From Actinomycetota bacterium (GTDB lineage: Bacteria > Actinomycetota > Acidimicrobiia > Acidimicrobiales > MedAcidi-G1): DNA of 57,079 nucleotides. The DNA lies in contig JACNKQ010000022.1 in assembly GCA_014381945.1 (NCBI GenBank), positions 1-57,079 of the forward strand. The letters run 5' to 3'. Under the pieces are notes generated by a model, which worked only from the letters and a program-made list of their open reading frames with translations, was not told the origin of the DNA and did not search any database. Shown here in pieces: positions 19,500-28,747 of the stretch. A program made the position numbers and the translations under genes. Every line of letters begins with the position of its first letter. Position 1 is the first letter of the stretch.

Positions 19500-22214
19500 C
19501 TACTCGTGCGAGATCGCCTCGAGGATGTCGAGGCGGGCGGCGCGACGTGCCGGGAAGATGGCGGCGACCACTCCGAACAGGCCGGATACCACCAGGTAGA
19601 GAAGCAACTTCATGACCGGAACCGAGATCACGTCGATGAACGTCTCCGGAATGGCTGCGATTGCCGCCAGGCCGAACAACACCCCCATGGCCACCCCCAG
19701 CAGGCCACCGAACAGGGCGATGATCACGGCCTCCCAGCGCACCATCCGGCGCATCTGGCGGCGGGTCATGCCGATTGCCCGGAGCAGGCCGAGCTCGCGG
19801 GTCCGTTCGTAGACCGAAAGTGCCAGCGTGTTCGTGATTCCCAGCACGGCGACGAACAGGGACAGACCGAGGAACACGGTGATGATCGACAGGAGCTGAT
19901 CGAGCTGGCCCTCAATTTGGGCACGGAGTTCGTTGCCGTCGTTGACGCTGGCCTGCGGATAGTCGTCGGCAATGGTCTCGACCAGGGAGCGTGCGGCGAT
20001 AGGATCGGCATTCGGAGCAAAGGCGACCGACATCGAGTTGTCGGGTGTTCGGGGCAGGAAGCGGTCGAAGGCCGTGTTGTCGATCACCCAGTTGCCCATC
20101 ATCGTCGAGTCGTCGAAGATGGCGCTCACGCTGAACGTTTCTCTGTGGCCACCGGGAAAGCCCATGTCGACCTGCGAGCCGACACCGACGCCGAGGTCGG
20201 CAGCCGGATCGATATGCAGCAGCAGCGAGAAGGCGGCTCCATCTACAGGTGGGTCGGCAGGGTCTCCGTCGACGATGCCGAGGCGCATATGGGCGTCGAT
20301 CAGTGCGAGGTCGACGCCGCCCACGTCCTTGAAGTCGCCGTCTACCTCCATGCCGCCCAGTGCGAACCGGTAGACGGATATCGATGCAACGAGGTCCGGG
20401 CGCTCTGATGCAACCTCGATCAGCCTTTCGGACAGTTCGTCCGGCAGGCCACCGGTTGGGCTGAACGACACCGTATAGACGAACAGGTCGGCCTCGATGC
20501 CGTCCTCGACTGCCTGGACGAAGGTGGCCTTCATCGAGTCGCTGACAACGGCGGCTAATGACACAAGCGCCAGGCCGACGGTCAGGGCGGCGGCGGTTGC
20601 AGCTGTGCGTCGCGGTGAACGGCGGGCATTGTCGCGGGCGAGGCGGCCGGGGACCCTGTAGATGCGCTCGATGGGCCGACCCAACAGGTCGGCGACGGGC
20701 CGGGCGATCACGGGGCTGAGCATGTAGACGCCGAAGAAGGTGCCGAGGGCGCCGAGACCGAGGCAGAACAGCAGTGGCCGGGTCCCGAGGTCGGTCGCCA
20801 TTCCGACGGCCAGGAGAACAACGCCGACGAGGGCGACCAGGCCGCCGGCCTGGAGGCGGCGGCGGAGTCCGGTCGGTGTGAGTCCCACGTCGTCGCGTAG
20901 GGCGGCGACCGGCGGAATCGACCTGACCCGTCGGGACGGTCCGATTGAGGAGGCCACGGTCGTACCGATGCCGACCACGGCGGCGACGATCAGCGTGCGG
21001 GGTCGGACCGGGATGCTGCCCGGGAGTTCCCCGAAGCCGGTTGACACCAGGACCAGGCGCAGGAGCATGGCCAGCAGGTAGCCGCCGATCAGCCCGAAGA
21101 AGGTGGCCACGGTTCCGATCACGAAGCCCTCGAAGCGGATCGATCGGCTGACCTGTCGTCCCGTGGCTCCGAGCGCCCGGAGTAGTGCCAACTCGCGCAC
21201 CCGTTGGCCCAGCACGATCGAGAACGTGTTGTTGATGATGAACGCGCTCACCACGACGGCGATGACGGCGAACGCCAGCAGCACCGACGAGATGACGGTG
21301 ATGAACTGGTCGAAGTCGGTCTGCGTCTCCTCGATCTGCTGTTCGCTTGTGATGACCTCGAGCTCGGCTTCCAAGAATGGGGCCATCAGTGCCTGGATGG
21401 CCTGCAGTTCCTCGGGTATGCCAGACAGGTCGACGAGGAACTCGTCCTTTGCTGCGTCGAGTTCGGCCTGGATTGCGGCCCGGACGGTGTCGCGGTCGGC
21501 ACCGGTTTCGATCGAGACCTCAATCTCGTCGAACAGCCCATCCATGCCGAAGAACTCCTGGGCGGTCAGGCGATCGAAGGCCGACATGTTGGCGCCGACG
21601 GTCTTATTTTCGTCGGGGTCGCCGAAGTTGAAGATGCCCACGAGCGCGAAGTCGCGCAGGCCGGTCGGTCCGCTGATCGTGTAGGTCTCGCCGACGGTGA
21701 ACCCGTGGTCCTCGGCGGTTCGGGCATCGAGGATGAACTCGGCTACGAGGTCGGGGTCGTCGTGCAGGGATCCGGTCCGTTCCGGCGCCCGCCCATCGAT
21801 CAGGAACGACTGCGACAGTCCGGGAACCTCGGAGTAGACGAACCCGAGTTGTGGGGCACCCCTGGAGGGGACGGCGCGGGCCTTTTCGTCGCCGTCAGCG
21901 GGAATGATCGGGATGACGTTCCACGTCGCGATCTGGGGGTTGACCTCGGCAACCCCCGGGACACCGGCAACGATCGACTCGAGTTGTTCGGGGACCGGGA
22001 GCCGGCTGAGCCGGTCGCCGTCGCCGAGCGTCGTGCGGACCACGAGGTCGAGGTCGCCGGTGATGTCGGTGGCTAGTTCCTCGAAGGTGTCGCGGATCTT
22101 GTCGGTCAGGAAGAAGGAGGTGGACAGGAAGGCGACGCCGAGGATCACGGCCAGCGTGGTCAGGGCGTAGCGCAACTTGCGCCGGGCGATGTTGCGAAGG
22201 GTCAGGCGGAGCAT
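19500..22214 (-). CDS. ABC transporter permease, FtsX/MacB type, two FtsX domains
   Basis: 904 aa. The N-terminus LRLTLRNIARRKLRYALTT is the classic FtsX/LolE start. A large extracytoplasmic region (about 45-290) precedes three membrane helices; the second half repeats the plan with LARDNARRSPRRTAATAAAL, another large external domain and a final three-helix FtsX domain ending AARLDILEAISHE. Such permeases mechanically drive export or envelope remodelling from outside substrates rather than passing them through a channel. It is downstream of the ATPase gene by 58 nt and is its partner. Confidence 0.9.
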   Translation of the reverse strand: MLRLTLRNIARRKLRYALTTLAVILGVAFLSTSFFLTDKIRDTFEELATDITGDLDLVVRTTLGDGDRLSRLPVPEQLESIVAGVPGVAEVNPQIATWNVIPIIPADGDEKARAVPSRGAPQLGFVYSEVPGLSQSFLIDGRAPERTGSLHDDPDLVAEFILDARTAEDHGFTVGETYTISGPTGLRDFALVGIFNFGDPDENKTVGANMSAFDRLTAQEFFGMDGLFDEIEVSIETGADRDTVRAAIQAELDAAKDEFLVDLSGIPEELQAIQALMAPFLEAELEVITSEQQIEETQTDFDQFITVISSVLLAFAVIAVVVSAFIINNTFSIVLGQRVRELALLRALGATGRQVSRSIRFEGFVIGTVATFFGLIGGYLLAMLLRLVLVSTGFGELPGSIPVRPRTLIVAAVVGIGTTVASSIGPSRRVRSIPPVAALRDDVGLTPTGLRRRLQAGGLVALVGVVLLAVGMATDLGTRPLLFCLGLGALGTFFGVYMLSPVIARPVADLLGRPIERIYRVPGRLARDNARRSPRRTAATAAALTVGLALVSLAAVVSDSMKATFVQAVEDGIEADLFVYTVSFSPTGGLPDELSERLIEVASERPDLVASISVYRFALGGMEVDGDFKDVGGVDLALIDAHMRLGIVDGDPADPPVDGAAFSLLLHIDPAADLGVGVGSQVDMGFPGGHRETFSVSAIFDDSTMMGNWVIDNTAFDRFLPRTPDNSMSVAFAPNADPIAARSLVETIADDYPQASVNDGNELRAQIEGQLDQLLSIITVFLGLSLFVAVLGITNTLALSVYERTRELGLLRAIGMTRRQMRRMVRWEAVIIALFGGLLGVAMGVLFGLAAIAAIPETFIDVISVPVMKLLLYLVVSGLFGVVAAIFPARRAARLDILEAISHE

Positions 22215-22230
22215 GGGTGGCTACCTGAGC

Positions 22231-22251
22231 GTTCGGGGTTCGGGGTTCGGG
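22231..22251. repeat. 7-bp tandem repeat between ABC genes
   Basis: Three adjoining near-identical copies of GGTTCGG (the first is GTTCGG plus flank) in the 58-nt gap between the ATPase and permease genes. It is intergenic and its unit is not a multiple of three. Confidence 0.6.
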
Positions 22252-22272
22252 TTGTGCATCGGAATCCGGGTC

Positions 22273-23040
22273 TCAGCCGCCGAGTTCCCTGATGCGGTCG
22301 AAGATGGCGTCGGCGTCCGGATCGTTGATCTCGTCGACGATCTGTCCGTCGGCGAGGAACAGGACCCGGTCGGCCCGTGCGGCTGCGGCTGCGTCGTGGG
22401 TAACGAGTACTAGCGTCTGGCCGAGTTCGTCGACGACCTCTCGCAGGAAGTCGAGTACCTCGCCGCCGGTGACCGAGTCGAGGTTTCCGGTGGGTTCGTC
22501 GGCGAACACGATCGATGGCTTTGACACGAGGGCACGGGCGACGGCGACACGCTGCTGTTGGCCACCCGAGAGCTCGTTGGGTCGGTGGCTGAGGCGGTCA
22601 CCGATGCCGGTCGAGGTGACGACCTGGTCGAGCCACTCGGGATCGGCCTTCCGGCCGGCGAGGGTGAGGGGGAGCTTCAGGTTCTCGATGGCCGTCAGCG
22701 TCGGGAGCAGGTTGAAGGCCTGGAAGATGAAACCGACCTGATTTCGGCGCAGCAGGGTCAGGTCTCGTTCGGAGAGGCTGTCGAGTTCCGTGCCGTCGAT
22801 GTAGGCCGATCCTGAGGTCAGGTTGTCGAGGCCGGCGGCGCAGTGCATCAGGGTCGACTTGCCGGATCCGGAAGGTCCCATGATGGCAGTGAACTGCCCG
22901 TGGCCGAATTCGACGCTGACGCCGTCGAGGGCGTGTACCGCAGTCTCGCCGGTTCCGTAGACCTTGTGGCCGTCGACCACGCGGGCTGCGGCGGTGAGTG
23001 GGGCGGATGGTGTTTCGGACGGTGGGGCGTCGAGGCTCAT
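22273..23040 (-). CDS. ABC transporter ATP-binding protein (LolD/MacB type)
   Basis: 255 aa. Walker A is GPSGSGKS, the Q-loop is VGFIFQAFNLLP, the signature is LSGGQQQRVAVARAL, Walker B is IVFADEPTGNLD, and the H-loop is LVTHD. The EPTGNLDS motif and length are typical of the LolD/FtsE/MacB clade that pairs with FtsX permeases, as here. ATG 23040 is preceded by TAGCCT with a 7-nt gap and no Shine-Dalgarno, so it is probably leaderless. Confidence 0.93.
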   Translation of the reverse strand: MSLDAPPSETPSAPLTAAARVVDGHKVYGTGETAVHALDGVSVEFGHGQFTAIMGPSGSGKSTLMHCAAGLDNLTSGSAYIDGTELDSLSERDLTLLRRNQVGFIFQAFNLLPTLTAIENLKLPLTLAGRKADPEWLDQVVTSTGIGDRLSHRPNELSGGQQQRVAVARALVSKPSIVFADEPTGNLDSVTGGEVLDFLREVVDELGQTLVLVTHDAAAAARADRVLFLADGQIVDEINDPDADAIFDRIRELGG

Positions 23041-23047
23041 GGCTGGC

Positions 23048-23053
23048 AGGCTA
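23048..23053 (-). promoter_or_regulatory. -10 box of the ABC ATPase gene, leaderless
   Basis: TAGCCT on the minus strand, then GCCAGCC, then ATG 23040. It lies in the 64-nt divergent gap to the GNAT gene. Confidence 0.5.
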
Positions 23054-23104
23054 GGTGTGGAATGCCGACGGGCACCCAGCGATCGAGGACAAGGAGGGAC
23101 GATT

Positions 23105-23608
23105 GTGACTGATGACAAGGGGATGCTCCTGCGGCCGGTTCGGGCAGGCGACCTGGCTGCGGTGCGGCGCCTCAACACGGCAGCAGTGCCGGCGGTCAAC
23201 GGGCTTTCGGCCGGGGAACTCGTCTGGTTCAGCGAGGTTGCCACGAGTTTCCTGGTGGCGGTGCAGCCGGATTCGAGCCTCGTCGGGTTCCTGGTCGGCC
23301 TCGAGGGCCCGGGGCTCGACTACGACAGCAGCAACTACCGTTGGTTCGAACAACGCTACGAGAACTTCCTCTACGTGGACCGGGTGGTGGTCGACCCGTC
23401 GGGACAGGGCCGTGGCATCGGTCGTTCCCTGTACGGGGCATTCGTGGAGCGGGCGGAGGGGCACAGGTTCCTCTGTGCCGAGGTCAACATCAGGCCCCGA
23501 AATGACGTTTCGCTGGCCTTCCACGATGCGTTCGGATTCTGCGGGGTTGGCGAGCAGGACACCGAGGGGGGGAGCAAGCGGGTGCTGATGTTGGTGAAGG
23601 AGATCTGA
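23105..23608 (+). CDS. GNAT family N-acetyltransferase
   Basis: 167 aa. The acetyl-CoA-binding motif A is VVVDPSGQGRGIGRSLYGAF (Q-x-x-G-x-G). The remaining strands FLVGLEGPG and LCAEVNIRPRND fit a GNAT fold. Substrate unknown. It begins at GTG 23105 with AGGAGG 7 nt upstream, one of the strongest ribosome sites in the window. Confidence 0.85.
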   Translation: MTDDKGMLLRPVRAGDLAAVRRLNTAAVPAVNGLSAGELVWFSEVATSFLVAVQPDSSLVGFLVGLEGPGLDYDSSNYRWFEQRYENFLYVDRVVVDPSGQGRGIGRSLYGAFVERAEGHRFLCAEVNIRPRNDVSLAFHDAFGFCGVGEQDTEGGSKRVLMLVKEI

Positions 23609-23628
23609 ACGGGTCCGGGGCCCGCGTG

Positions 23629-23847
23629 CTACTCGGCTACGAGCACCGTGCCGGTGGGCCGGCGTCCTTCTGCACCACACGACCAGCAGGGTGCAGCCGG
23701 CCGGCCCCGCCAGGTGACCTCGCAGCGAACGCAAGTGAGCGTCATGGTGTCGGGCGGCTCGAGGACGGATGTACTGAGTGCGGGTGCTTCGTCGCCGATG
23801 AGAAAACGCATCGTCTCAGCTGGCGCTGGTAGCGGCACGGGGGCCAT
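23629..23847 (-). CDS. Small zinc-ribbon protein
   Basis: 72 aa. The C-terminal half has LTCVRCEVTWRG and then PCWSCGAEG, i.e. C-x2-C, about ten residues, C-x2-C, a compact zinc ribbon. The N-terminal half is proline-rich and probably unstructured. The start is ATG 23847 (MAPVPL); GTG 23865 is six codons upstream. It is convergent with the GNAT gene. Function unknown. Confidence 0.55.
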   Translation of the reverse strand: MAPVPLPAPAETMRFLIGDEAPALSTSVLEPPDTMTLTCVRCEVTWRGRPAAPCWSCGAEGRRPTGTVLVAE

Positions 23848-23999
23848 GCGCGGCACCCTAACCACATGGCATGGACGGCCCGGTGGACCCTCCGGCCGGC
23901 ATGGCGCTTCCTTCCTGGAGCAAGCGGTGCCCGGGCCCGTAGCCTGACCCGGCGTTGAAGAGACGTGCCTCCGGATACCCGACGAGAAGGATCCCGTTC

Positions 24000-24512
24000 A
24001 TGCAATTCGACAGCCCTCCTGAAATGGAAATCGACTCGGACAGGTCCTATTCGGCGGAGATGGTGACCAGCCTCGGGTCGATGACCATCCACCTCGATCC
24101 GGTACGTGCCCCCAGGACGGTGAACAGTTTCGTCTTCCTCGCCCGGCAGGGCTTTTTCGACGGCGTCATCTTCCACCGGGTGATCGACGGCTTCGTCGTC
24201 CAGGGTGGCGACCCCACGGGAACCGGCCGCGGCGGTCCCGGCTATCGCTTCGCCGACGAACTTCCGCAGCCCGGCCGCTACGAGCTGGGTTCGCTGGTGA
24301 TGGCGAACGCCGGGCCGGACACCAACGGAAGCCAGTTCTTCATCATCACCGGCCCCAGCGGAGTCGGTCTCCCACCGCAGTACTCATTGTTTGGCAAGGT
24401 CGTGAAGGGCTTCGAGGTGGCCGACGCCATGCAGAAGGTTGCGGTTGGCCCCGGTGATCGGCCAGTCGAGGATGTGGTGATCGAATCGGTCACGATCTCC
24501 GAGGGCGAGTAG
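24000..24512 (+). CDS. Peptidyl-prolyl cis-trans isomerase, cyclophilin type
   Basis: 170 aa cyclophilin. Conserved segments are FFDGVIFHRVIDGFVVQGGD (catalytic Arg in FHRV), MANAGPDTNGSQFFI and QYSLFGKVVKG. It catalyses prolyl isomerisation; there is no signal peptide, so it is cytoplasmic. ATG 24000 has AGAAGGA 7 nt upstream. Confidence 0.93.
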   Translation: MQFDSPPEMEIDSDRSYSAEMVTSLGSMTIHLDPVRAPRTVNSFVFLARQGFFDGVIFHRVIDGFVVQGGDPTGTGRGGPGYRFADELPQPGRYELGSLVMANAGPDTNGSQFFIITGPSGVGLPPQYSLFGKVVKGFEVADAMQKVAVGPGDRPVEDVVIESVTISEGE

Positions 24513-24552
24513 CCGGACCGGGCCACGGAACGAGAACGAGGGAGAGGAAACC

Positions 24553-25410
24553 TTGGCGATTCAGCGTGTAGGCATCGTGGGCGGGGGACAGATGGGCGGC
24601 GGCGTGGCCGAGGTCATGGCCAAGGCCGGGCTGACGACCGTCGTGCGCGAGATCGACGCTGCTGCCGCCGAGCGCAGCCGGTCGGGGATCGAGCGCTCCC
24701 TGGGCCGGGCACTCGAGCGGGGCAAGCTCGACGAGGACGGGCACGCGGCCGCACTCGGCAACCTCTCGTTCACCACCGAACTATCTGATCTCGCCGACTG
24801 CGACCTGGTGGTCGAGGCAATTGTCGAGGACTTCGGGCTCAAGGCCGAGGTGTTCGCCGAGCTGGACCGGGTGATCACGTCGCCCGATGCCATCCTGGCC
24901 ACCAACACGTCCTCGATTCCCATCATCGACATAGCGATGCGCACGGGTCGGCCCGAGCAGGTCGTCGGCCTCCACTTCTTCAATCCGGCCCCGGTCATGA
25001 AGTTGGTCGAGGTCATCCCCTCGGTCCGCACCTCGCCGGAGGTCGTCGAACGCATAACAGGTTTCGCCACCGATCTCATCGGCAAGACCGTTGTGGCTGC
25101 GAAGGACCGGGCCGGTTTCGTCGTGAACATGCTGCTTGTGCCCTACCTGCTGGGCGCCATGCGGATGCTCGAGGGTGGCCACGCCTCCGCCGAGGACATC
25201 GATACCGGCATGAAGTTGGGTGCGGCCCATCCGATGGGTCCGCTCGAGTTGAGCGACCTGATCGGCCTCGACACCATGTTGCTGGTGGGCGAGACGCTAC
25301 ATGCCGAGTACGGCGAGCCCTCATATGCGCCGCCGCCGCTGCTCAAGCGAATGGTCGCTGCCGGCCAGTTGGGCCGCAAGACCGGTAAGGGCTTCTACGA
25401 ATATTCCTGA
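24553..25410 (+). CDS. hbd: 3-hydroxyacyl-CoA (3-hydroxybutyryl-CoA) dehydrogenase
   Basis: 285 aa single-function enzyme that oxidises (S)-3-hydroxyacyl-CoA with NAD or the reverse. The NAD motif is VGIVGGGQMGGGVAEVMAKA, the catalytic His is in GLHFFNPAPVMKLVEVI, and the C-terminal dimer domain has HPMGPLELSDLIGLD. The start is TTG 24553, supported by GGAGAGGAAA upstream. It overlaps the convergent MFS gene by 16 nt at its 3' end. Confidence 0.93.
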   Translation: MAIQRVGIVGGGQMGGGVAEVMAKAGLTTVVREIDAAAAERSRSGIERSLGRALERGKLDEDGHAAALGNLSFTTELSDLADCDLVVEAIVEDFGLKAEVFAELDRVITSPDAILATNTSSIPIIDIAMRTGRPEQVVGLHFFNPAPVMKLVEVIPSVRTSPEVVERITGFATDLIGKTVVAAKDRAGFVVNMLLVPYLLGAMRMLEGGHASAEDIDTGMKLGAAHPMGPLELSDLIGLDTMLLVGETLHAEYGEPSYAPPPLLKRMVAAGQLGRKTGKGFYEYS

Positions 25411-26804
25411 GGGGAGCCTGGCCCCGGCGTCGCGCCCTCGCGGCCGATCCGGTTGGCAAAGCAGGCGGCAACGAGTGCCAGCCCGGCGGCCAGCAGGTGG
25501 AGGGCCAGGAACCGGTCGCCGCTGTCGCTGTCGCCCATGAGGGCGGTCAACACGGTGATCCCGAGCGCCGCACCGATCTGCTGGAGCATGTTGAGCGAGC
25601 CACCGGCGATGCCGAGGTTGTCGTCGCCGGCTGCCCGGGTCACGGCGTTGGCGACCGTTGCGCGGATGTAGCCGCTCCCGGCACCTGCGAGGGCTGCGCC
25701 GCCGATGAACACCGGCAACCACCGGCGTTCCGCACCGATGCCGGCAATGACCATTGCCGCGGCGAACACGAGGATGCCGCTCACCGCCACGCGGCGGGCG
25801 CCGTGCTGGGGGTCGTGGACACCGCCCAGGCGTGCGGCCATGGCGAAGCTGAGGGGACGGGGCAGCATCAGCAGGCCGATGATCGTGGGTCGGAAACCCC
25901 ACGTTCGTTCCAGCAGGAACGGAGCCATCACCATGGCGCCCATGTAGCCGGACTGCATGACCGCCTGGGCGGTCATCGGCATGGTGAAGGCGGGTTGTCG
26001 TAGCAGCATGGGCGGGAGCAGCGGGTGTGGGCTGCGGGTCTGGATCCTCGTGAACAGGGCGAGGCTGAGAGGAGCCACCACCAGTGCGCCCAGCACGGTG
26101 GGGTGGTTCCAGCCCCAGACGATGCCCCGGTTGACACCGAGGAGCAGGCTGCCGACCCCGATGCCGAGGCTGGTGGCGCCAGGGATGTCGAAGCGTGTGC
26201 CGGGTCGGGTATCGGTCTCGGGAACGGTGACCAGTGCGGCGAGCAGGGCAAGCAGGATGATGCAACCCTGGACGAGGAACAGCATCCGCCATCCCAACCA
26301 TTCGATGAGCGGCCCGCCGGTAACGACCCCGAGTGCCGGTGAGAGGGCGACGACGCCTGCCCAGATGCCGAGTACCCGGGAGCGTTCCCGACGGGGGTAG
26401 GTGGCGATGATCATCGCCATTGCAGATGGCCCGGCTGCCGCCATGGCCGCCTGTGCGAACATTCGGAGGATGATCAGGGACATGATGTCCCAGGCGAAGG
26501 CCGTGGTGATCGCCAGGGTCGTTCCGATCACGAAGCTGGTGATGTAGGTGCGCCGGTGGCCGTAGAGGTCGCCGATCTTCCCGGCGATGGGGGTGGCGAC
26601 GGCGAACGCCAGCAACGGGGCTGCGATCACCCAGGAGATCGTGTCGTCGGTGGTGCCGAGGTCTTCTGCGATCCGTGGCAGCGATGCTGACAGCACGGTC
26701 ACGGGATAGCTGGCGGCGCCGGCACCGAATAGCGCCACGAGGAGGACGAGTCGGCGATAGTCGGGCCTGTCGGCGATCCGTTCCCGGAGGGTGCGGAGCG
26801 TCAT
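25395..26804 (-). CDS. MFS transporter, drug:H+ antiporter type
   Basis: 469 aa with about 12-14 predicted helices. The loop motif GKIGDLYGHRRTYI after helix 2 is the MFS motif A, and ALSPALGVVTGGPLIEWLGWRMLF is motif C of exporters, so an efflux function is likely. The start is ATG 26804. Its 3' end overlaps hbd. Confidence 0.88.
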   Translation of the reverse strand: MTLRTLRERIADRPDYRRLVLLVALFGAGAASYPVTVLSASLPRIAEDLGTTDDTISWVIAAPLLAFAVATPIAGKIGDLYGHRRTYITSFVIGTTLAITTAFAWDIMSLIILRMFAQAAMAAAGPSAMAMIIATYPRRERSRVLGIWAGVVALSPALGVVTGGPLIEWLGWRMLFLVQGCIILLALLAALVTVPETDTRPGTRFDIPGATSLGIGVGSLLLGVNRGIVWGWNHPTVLGALVVAPLSLALFTRIQTRSPHPLLPPMLLRQPAFTMPMTAQAVMQSGYMGAMVMAPFLLERTWGFRPTIIGLLMLPRPLSFAMAARLGGVHDPQHGARRVAVSGILVFAAAMVIAGIGAERRWLPVFIGGAALAGAGSGYIRATVANAVTRAAGDDNLGIAGGSLNMLQQIGAALGITVLTALMGDSDSGDRFLALHLLAAGLALVAACFANRIGREGATPGPGSPQEYS

Positions 26805-26921
26805 GTGTCCGGTGTTGGCCGTGGCGCCGCTTCCTGCATCGGGATTGACCCTACGGGCTACCCGTCAGGACATCGTTCCGCTCTGGCGGAGGCGGCTGGG
26901 CTCGCTCCCTGACCGCCGCTG

Positions 26922-26927
26922 TACGGT
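26922..26927 (+). promoter_or_regulatory. -10 box of the NAD-kinase-like gene, leaderless
   Basis: TACGGT lies 8 nt before ATG 26936, with no ribosome-binding site. Confidence 0.4.
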
Positions 26928-26935
26928 CCAGCGCC

Positions 26936-28027
26936 ATGGCCAGCGATGTCGTCGGAAGTTCCCCGGGCGCTCCGATCGGCATTGTGGTCAACCCGCGCGC
27001 AGGTACCGATGTGCGGCGTGCGGTGGCGGCCGCCGGGAAGGTGACGCTCGAGGACAAGGTCAACGTCGTCCGACGGGTTGTCCTTGGCGCACGGGAGTCC
27101 GGGGCGACGAGTTTCGTCGTGCACCATGACCCACACCGGATCGTGCGACGTGCGACGGAGACGATCAGGGGTATCGACCTGCACTGGGTAGAAGGTCCGT
27201 TGACCGGCTCGGAGCAGGATGCGATCGATGCGGTCACCGCCATGCGGTCGGCAGGGTGCGCTGTCGTGGTCGTGCTGGGTGGTGACGGGACGAACAGGGC
27301 AGCGGCGCTGGCCTGGCCGGACCTTGTCGTAATTCCGTTGTCGACGGGCACCAACAACGCCTTCCCGGTGTTCGTCGAGGCGACCGTTGCCGGGGCGGCC
27401 GCCGGGCACGTGGCCAGAGGACGTGTGCCGGTCGCCGAGGTGGCACCACGCGCCAAGGTCGTGCGGGTGAGGTTCACTGGGGGTCCGGGTGGCGAGGGTG
27501 GCGAGGGTGGCGAGGGTGGCGAGTTTCCTTCCGGTGACCTGGCGCTGGTGGATGTGCTGGCGGTGGACGACCCGTTCGTGGGTTCGTACGAACTGTTCGA
27601 TCCGGCAACGCTGCGAACTGCGGTGTTGAGCCGTGCGGATCCGGCCGTAGTCGGATTTGTCGGGGTCGGTGGCCTGTTGGACCCGGTGAAGCCGGACGAG
27701 GACCAGGGCCTGCTCATACGGTTTTGTGCGCCCGGTGCGCCCGGTGCGCCCGGTGCGCCTGGTTCGCCTGGTTCGTGTGAACGCGTGGTGCGCGGGCCGA
27801 CTGCTCCGGGCCACTACGACGACCTGGGCATCGTCGAGGTCAGACGCCTGGCGTTCGATGAGGAGGTGGTGATCGAGGGCCCGGTTCTCCTTGCCTTCGA
27901 CGGTGAGCGCAAGCGGCGCCTGCTCGTCGGCGAGCGTGCGATCGCCACGGTGCGCCGGGATGGCCCGAGGGTGGTCGATGTTCGGGCGGTGATGCGCAGG
28001 GTCGTCGAGGCGGAACCGAACCTCTAG
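26936..28027 (+). CDS. ATP-NAD kinase / AcoX-like protein
   Basis: 363 aa. It begins with a nucleotide-fold strand IGIVVNPRAGTDVRR and has the NAD-kinase/diacylglycerol-kinase motif VVLGGDGTNR followed by STGTNNAFPV. This matches the ATP-NAD/AcoX kinase group, whose substrates are mostly unproven, rather than the housekeeping NAD kinase. Two low-complexity insertions, a Gly-Glu run near residue 186 and an Ala-Pro-Gly run near residue 266, are encoded by 9-bp tandem repeats. Its stop codon overlaps that of the convergent HAD gene within CTAG. Confidence 0.75.
   Translation: MASDVVGSSPGAPIGIVVNPRAGTDVRRAVAAAGKVTLEDKVNVVRRVVLGARESGATSFVVHHDPHRIVRRATETIRGIDLHWVEGPLTGSEQDAIDAVTAMRSAGCAVVVVLGGDGTNRAAALAWPDLVVIPLSTGTNNAFPVFVEATVAGAAAGHVARGRVPVAEVAPRAKVVRVRFTGGPGGEGGEGGEGGEFPSGDLALVDVLAVDDPFVGSYELFDPATLRTAVLSRADPAVVGFVGVGGLLDPVKPDEDQGLLIRFCAPGAPGAPGAPGSPGSCERVVRGPTAPGHYDDLGIVEVRRLAFDEEVVIEGPVLLAFDGERKRRLLVGERAIATVRRDGPRVVDVRAVMRRVVEAEPNL
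27488..27523 (+). repeat. 9-bp tandem repeat in the NAD-kinase-like gene
   Basis: Four exact copies of GGTGGCGAG, encoding Gly-Gly-Glu repeats. Confidence 0.95.
27728..27772 (+). repeat. Second 9-bp tandem repeat in the NAD-kinase-like gene
   Basis: Three copies of GCGCCCGGT plus GCGCCTGGT and TCGCCTGGT, encoding Ala-Pro-Gly (last one Ser-Pro-Gly). Confidence 0.95.
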
Positions 28028-28734
28028 TCCCGGTGCCGCCAGTCGGCGAGGAATGCCGGCAACTCAGTGAACGAGTCCAGGACCGGAAACTCGTGTCCGT
28101 CGATGTCGGAGACCGTTGCGGTCTCGAGTGCCCAGGTGAGGTGATGGGGGATGTGGACGGCTCGGCCTCCGGCTTCGAGGACCGGGATGACGTCTGACGG
28201 GACCGAGTTGCCGACCATCACGAACTCGGCCGGGTCGACGCTGTGGCGGCCCAGTACCTCCCGGTATGCATGTGTGCTCTTCTCGGCCACGACCTCGATG
28301 CGCCAGAAGTGGTCGGCCAGCCCGCTGATGTCCACCTTGCGGCGCTGGTCGGTGAGGTCGCCCTTGGTTATGAGCAGCAGTCGATGGCCATCGGCCAGGG
28401 TCCTGATCGTCGCGGCGACGTCCGGAAGCAGTGTGATCGGGGCGTCGAGCATGTGTCGGCCCCACTCCAGAACCCGGGAGATGTCTGCGGCCTCGACCGA
28501 TCCATCGGAGACTGTGATGGCGGTTTCGACCATTGAAAGGACGAATCCCTTCACGCCGTAGCCGGTGATCGGTAGGTTCGCCCGTTCTGTGTCGAGCAGG
28601 ACTGCCTCGGTGGTGGGTCCGTCGGCCCAGGGTGCCATGAGTTCGACGAAGCGCCGTTCGGTCTCCCGGAAGTGGACCTCGTTCTCCCAGAGGGTGTCGT
28701 CGGCGTCGAGCCCCAGTACGGGAAGGTCGTCCAT
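28024..28734 (-). CDS. HAD superfamily hydrolase
   Basis: 236 aa. HAD motif I is LGLDADDTLWE with D10 as nucleophile and D12 as acid/base; motif II is LLLITKG; the motif III Lys is in AEKSTHAY; motif IV is VMVGNSVPSDV. This subtype (DADDTLWEN) is common in actinobacteria and usually acts on small phosphate esters. ATG 28734 is preceded by TAGGCT with a 7-nt gap and no Shine-Dalgarno. Confidence 0.88.
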   Translation of the reverse strand: MDDLPVLGLDADDTLWENEVHFRETERRFVELMAPWADGPTTEAVLLDTERANLPITGYGVKGFVLSMVETAITVSDGSVEAADISRVLEWGRHMLDAPITLLPDVAATIRTLADGHRLLLITKGDLTDQRRKVDISGLADHFWRIEVVAEKSTHAYREVLGRHSVDPAEFVMVGNSVPSDVIPVLEAGGRAVHIPHHLTWALETATVSDIDGHEFPVLDSFTELPAFLADWRHRD

Positions 28735-28741
28735 CCGGGCG

Positions 28742-28747
28742 AGCCTA
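28742..28747 (-). promoter_or_regulatory. -10 box of the HAD gene, leaderless
   Basis: TAGGCT on the minus strand, then CGCCCGG, then ATG 28734. Confidence 0.45.
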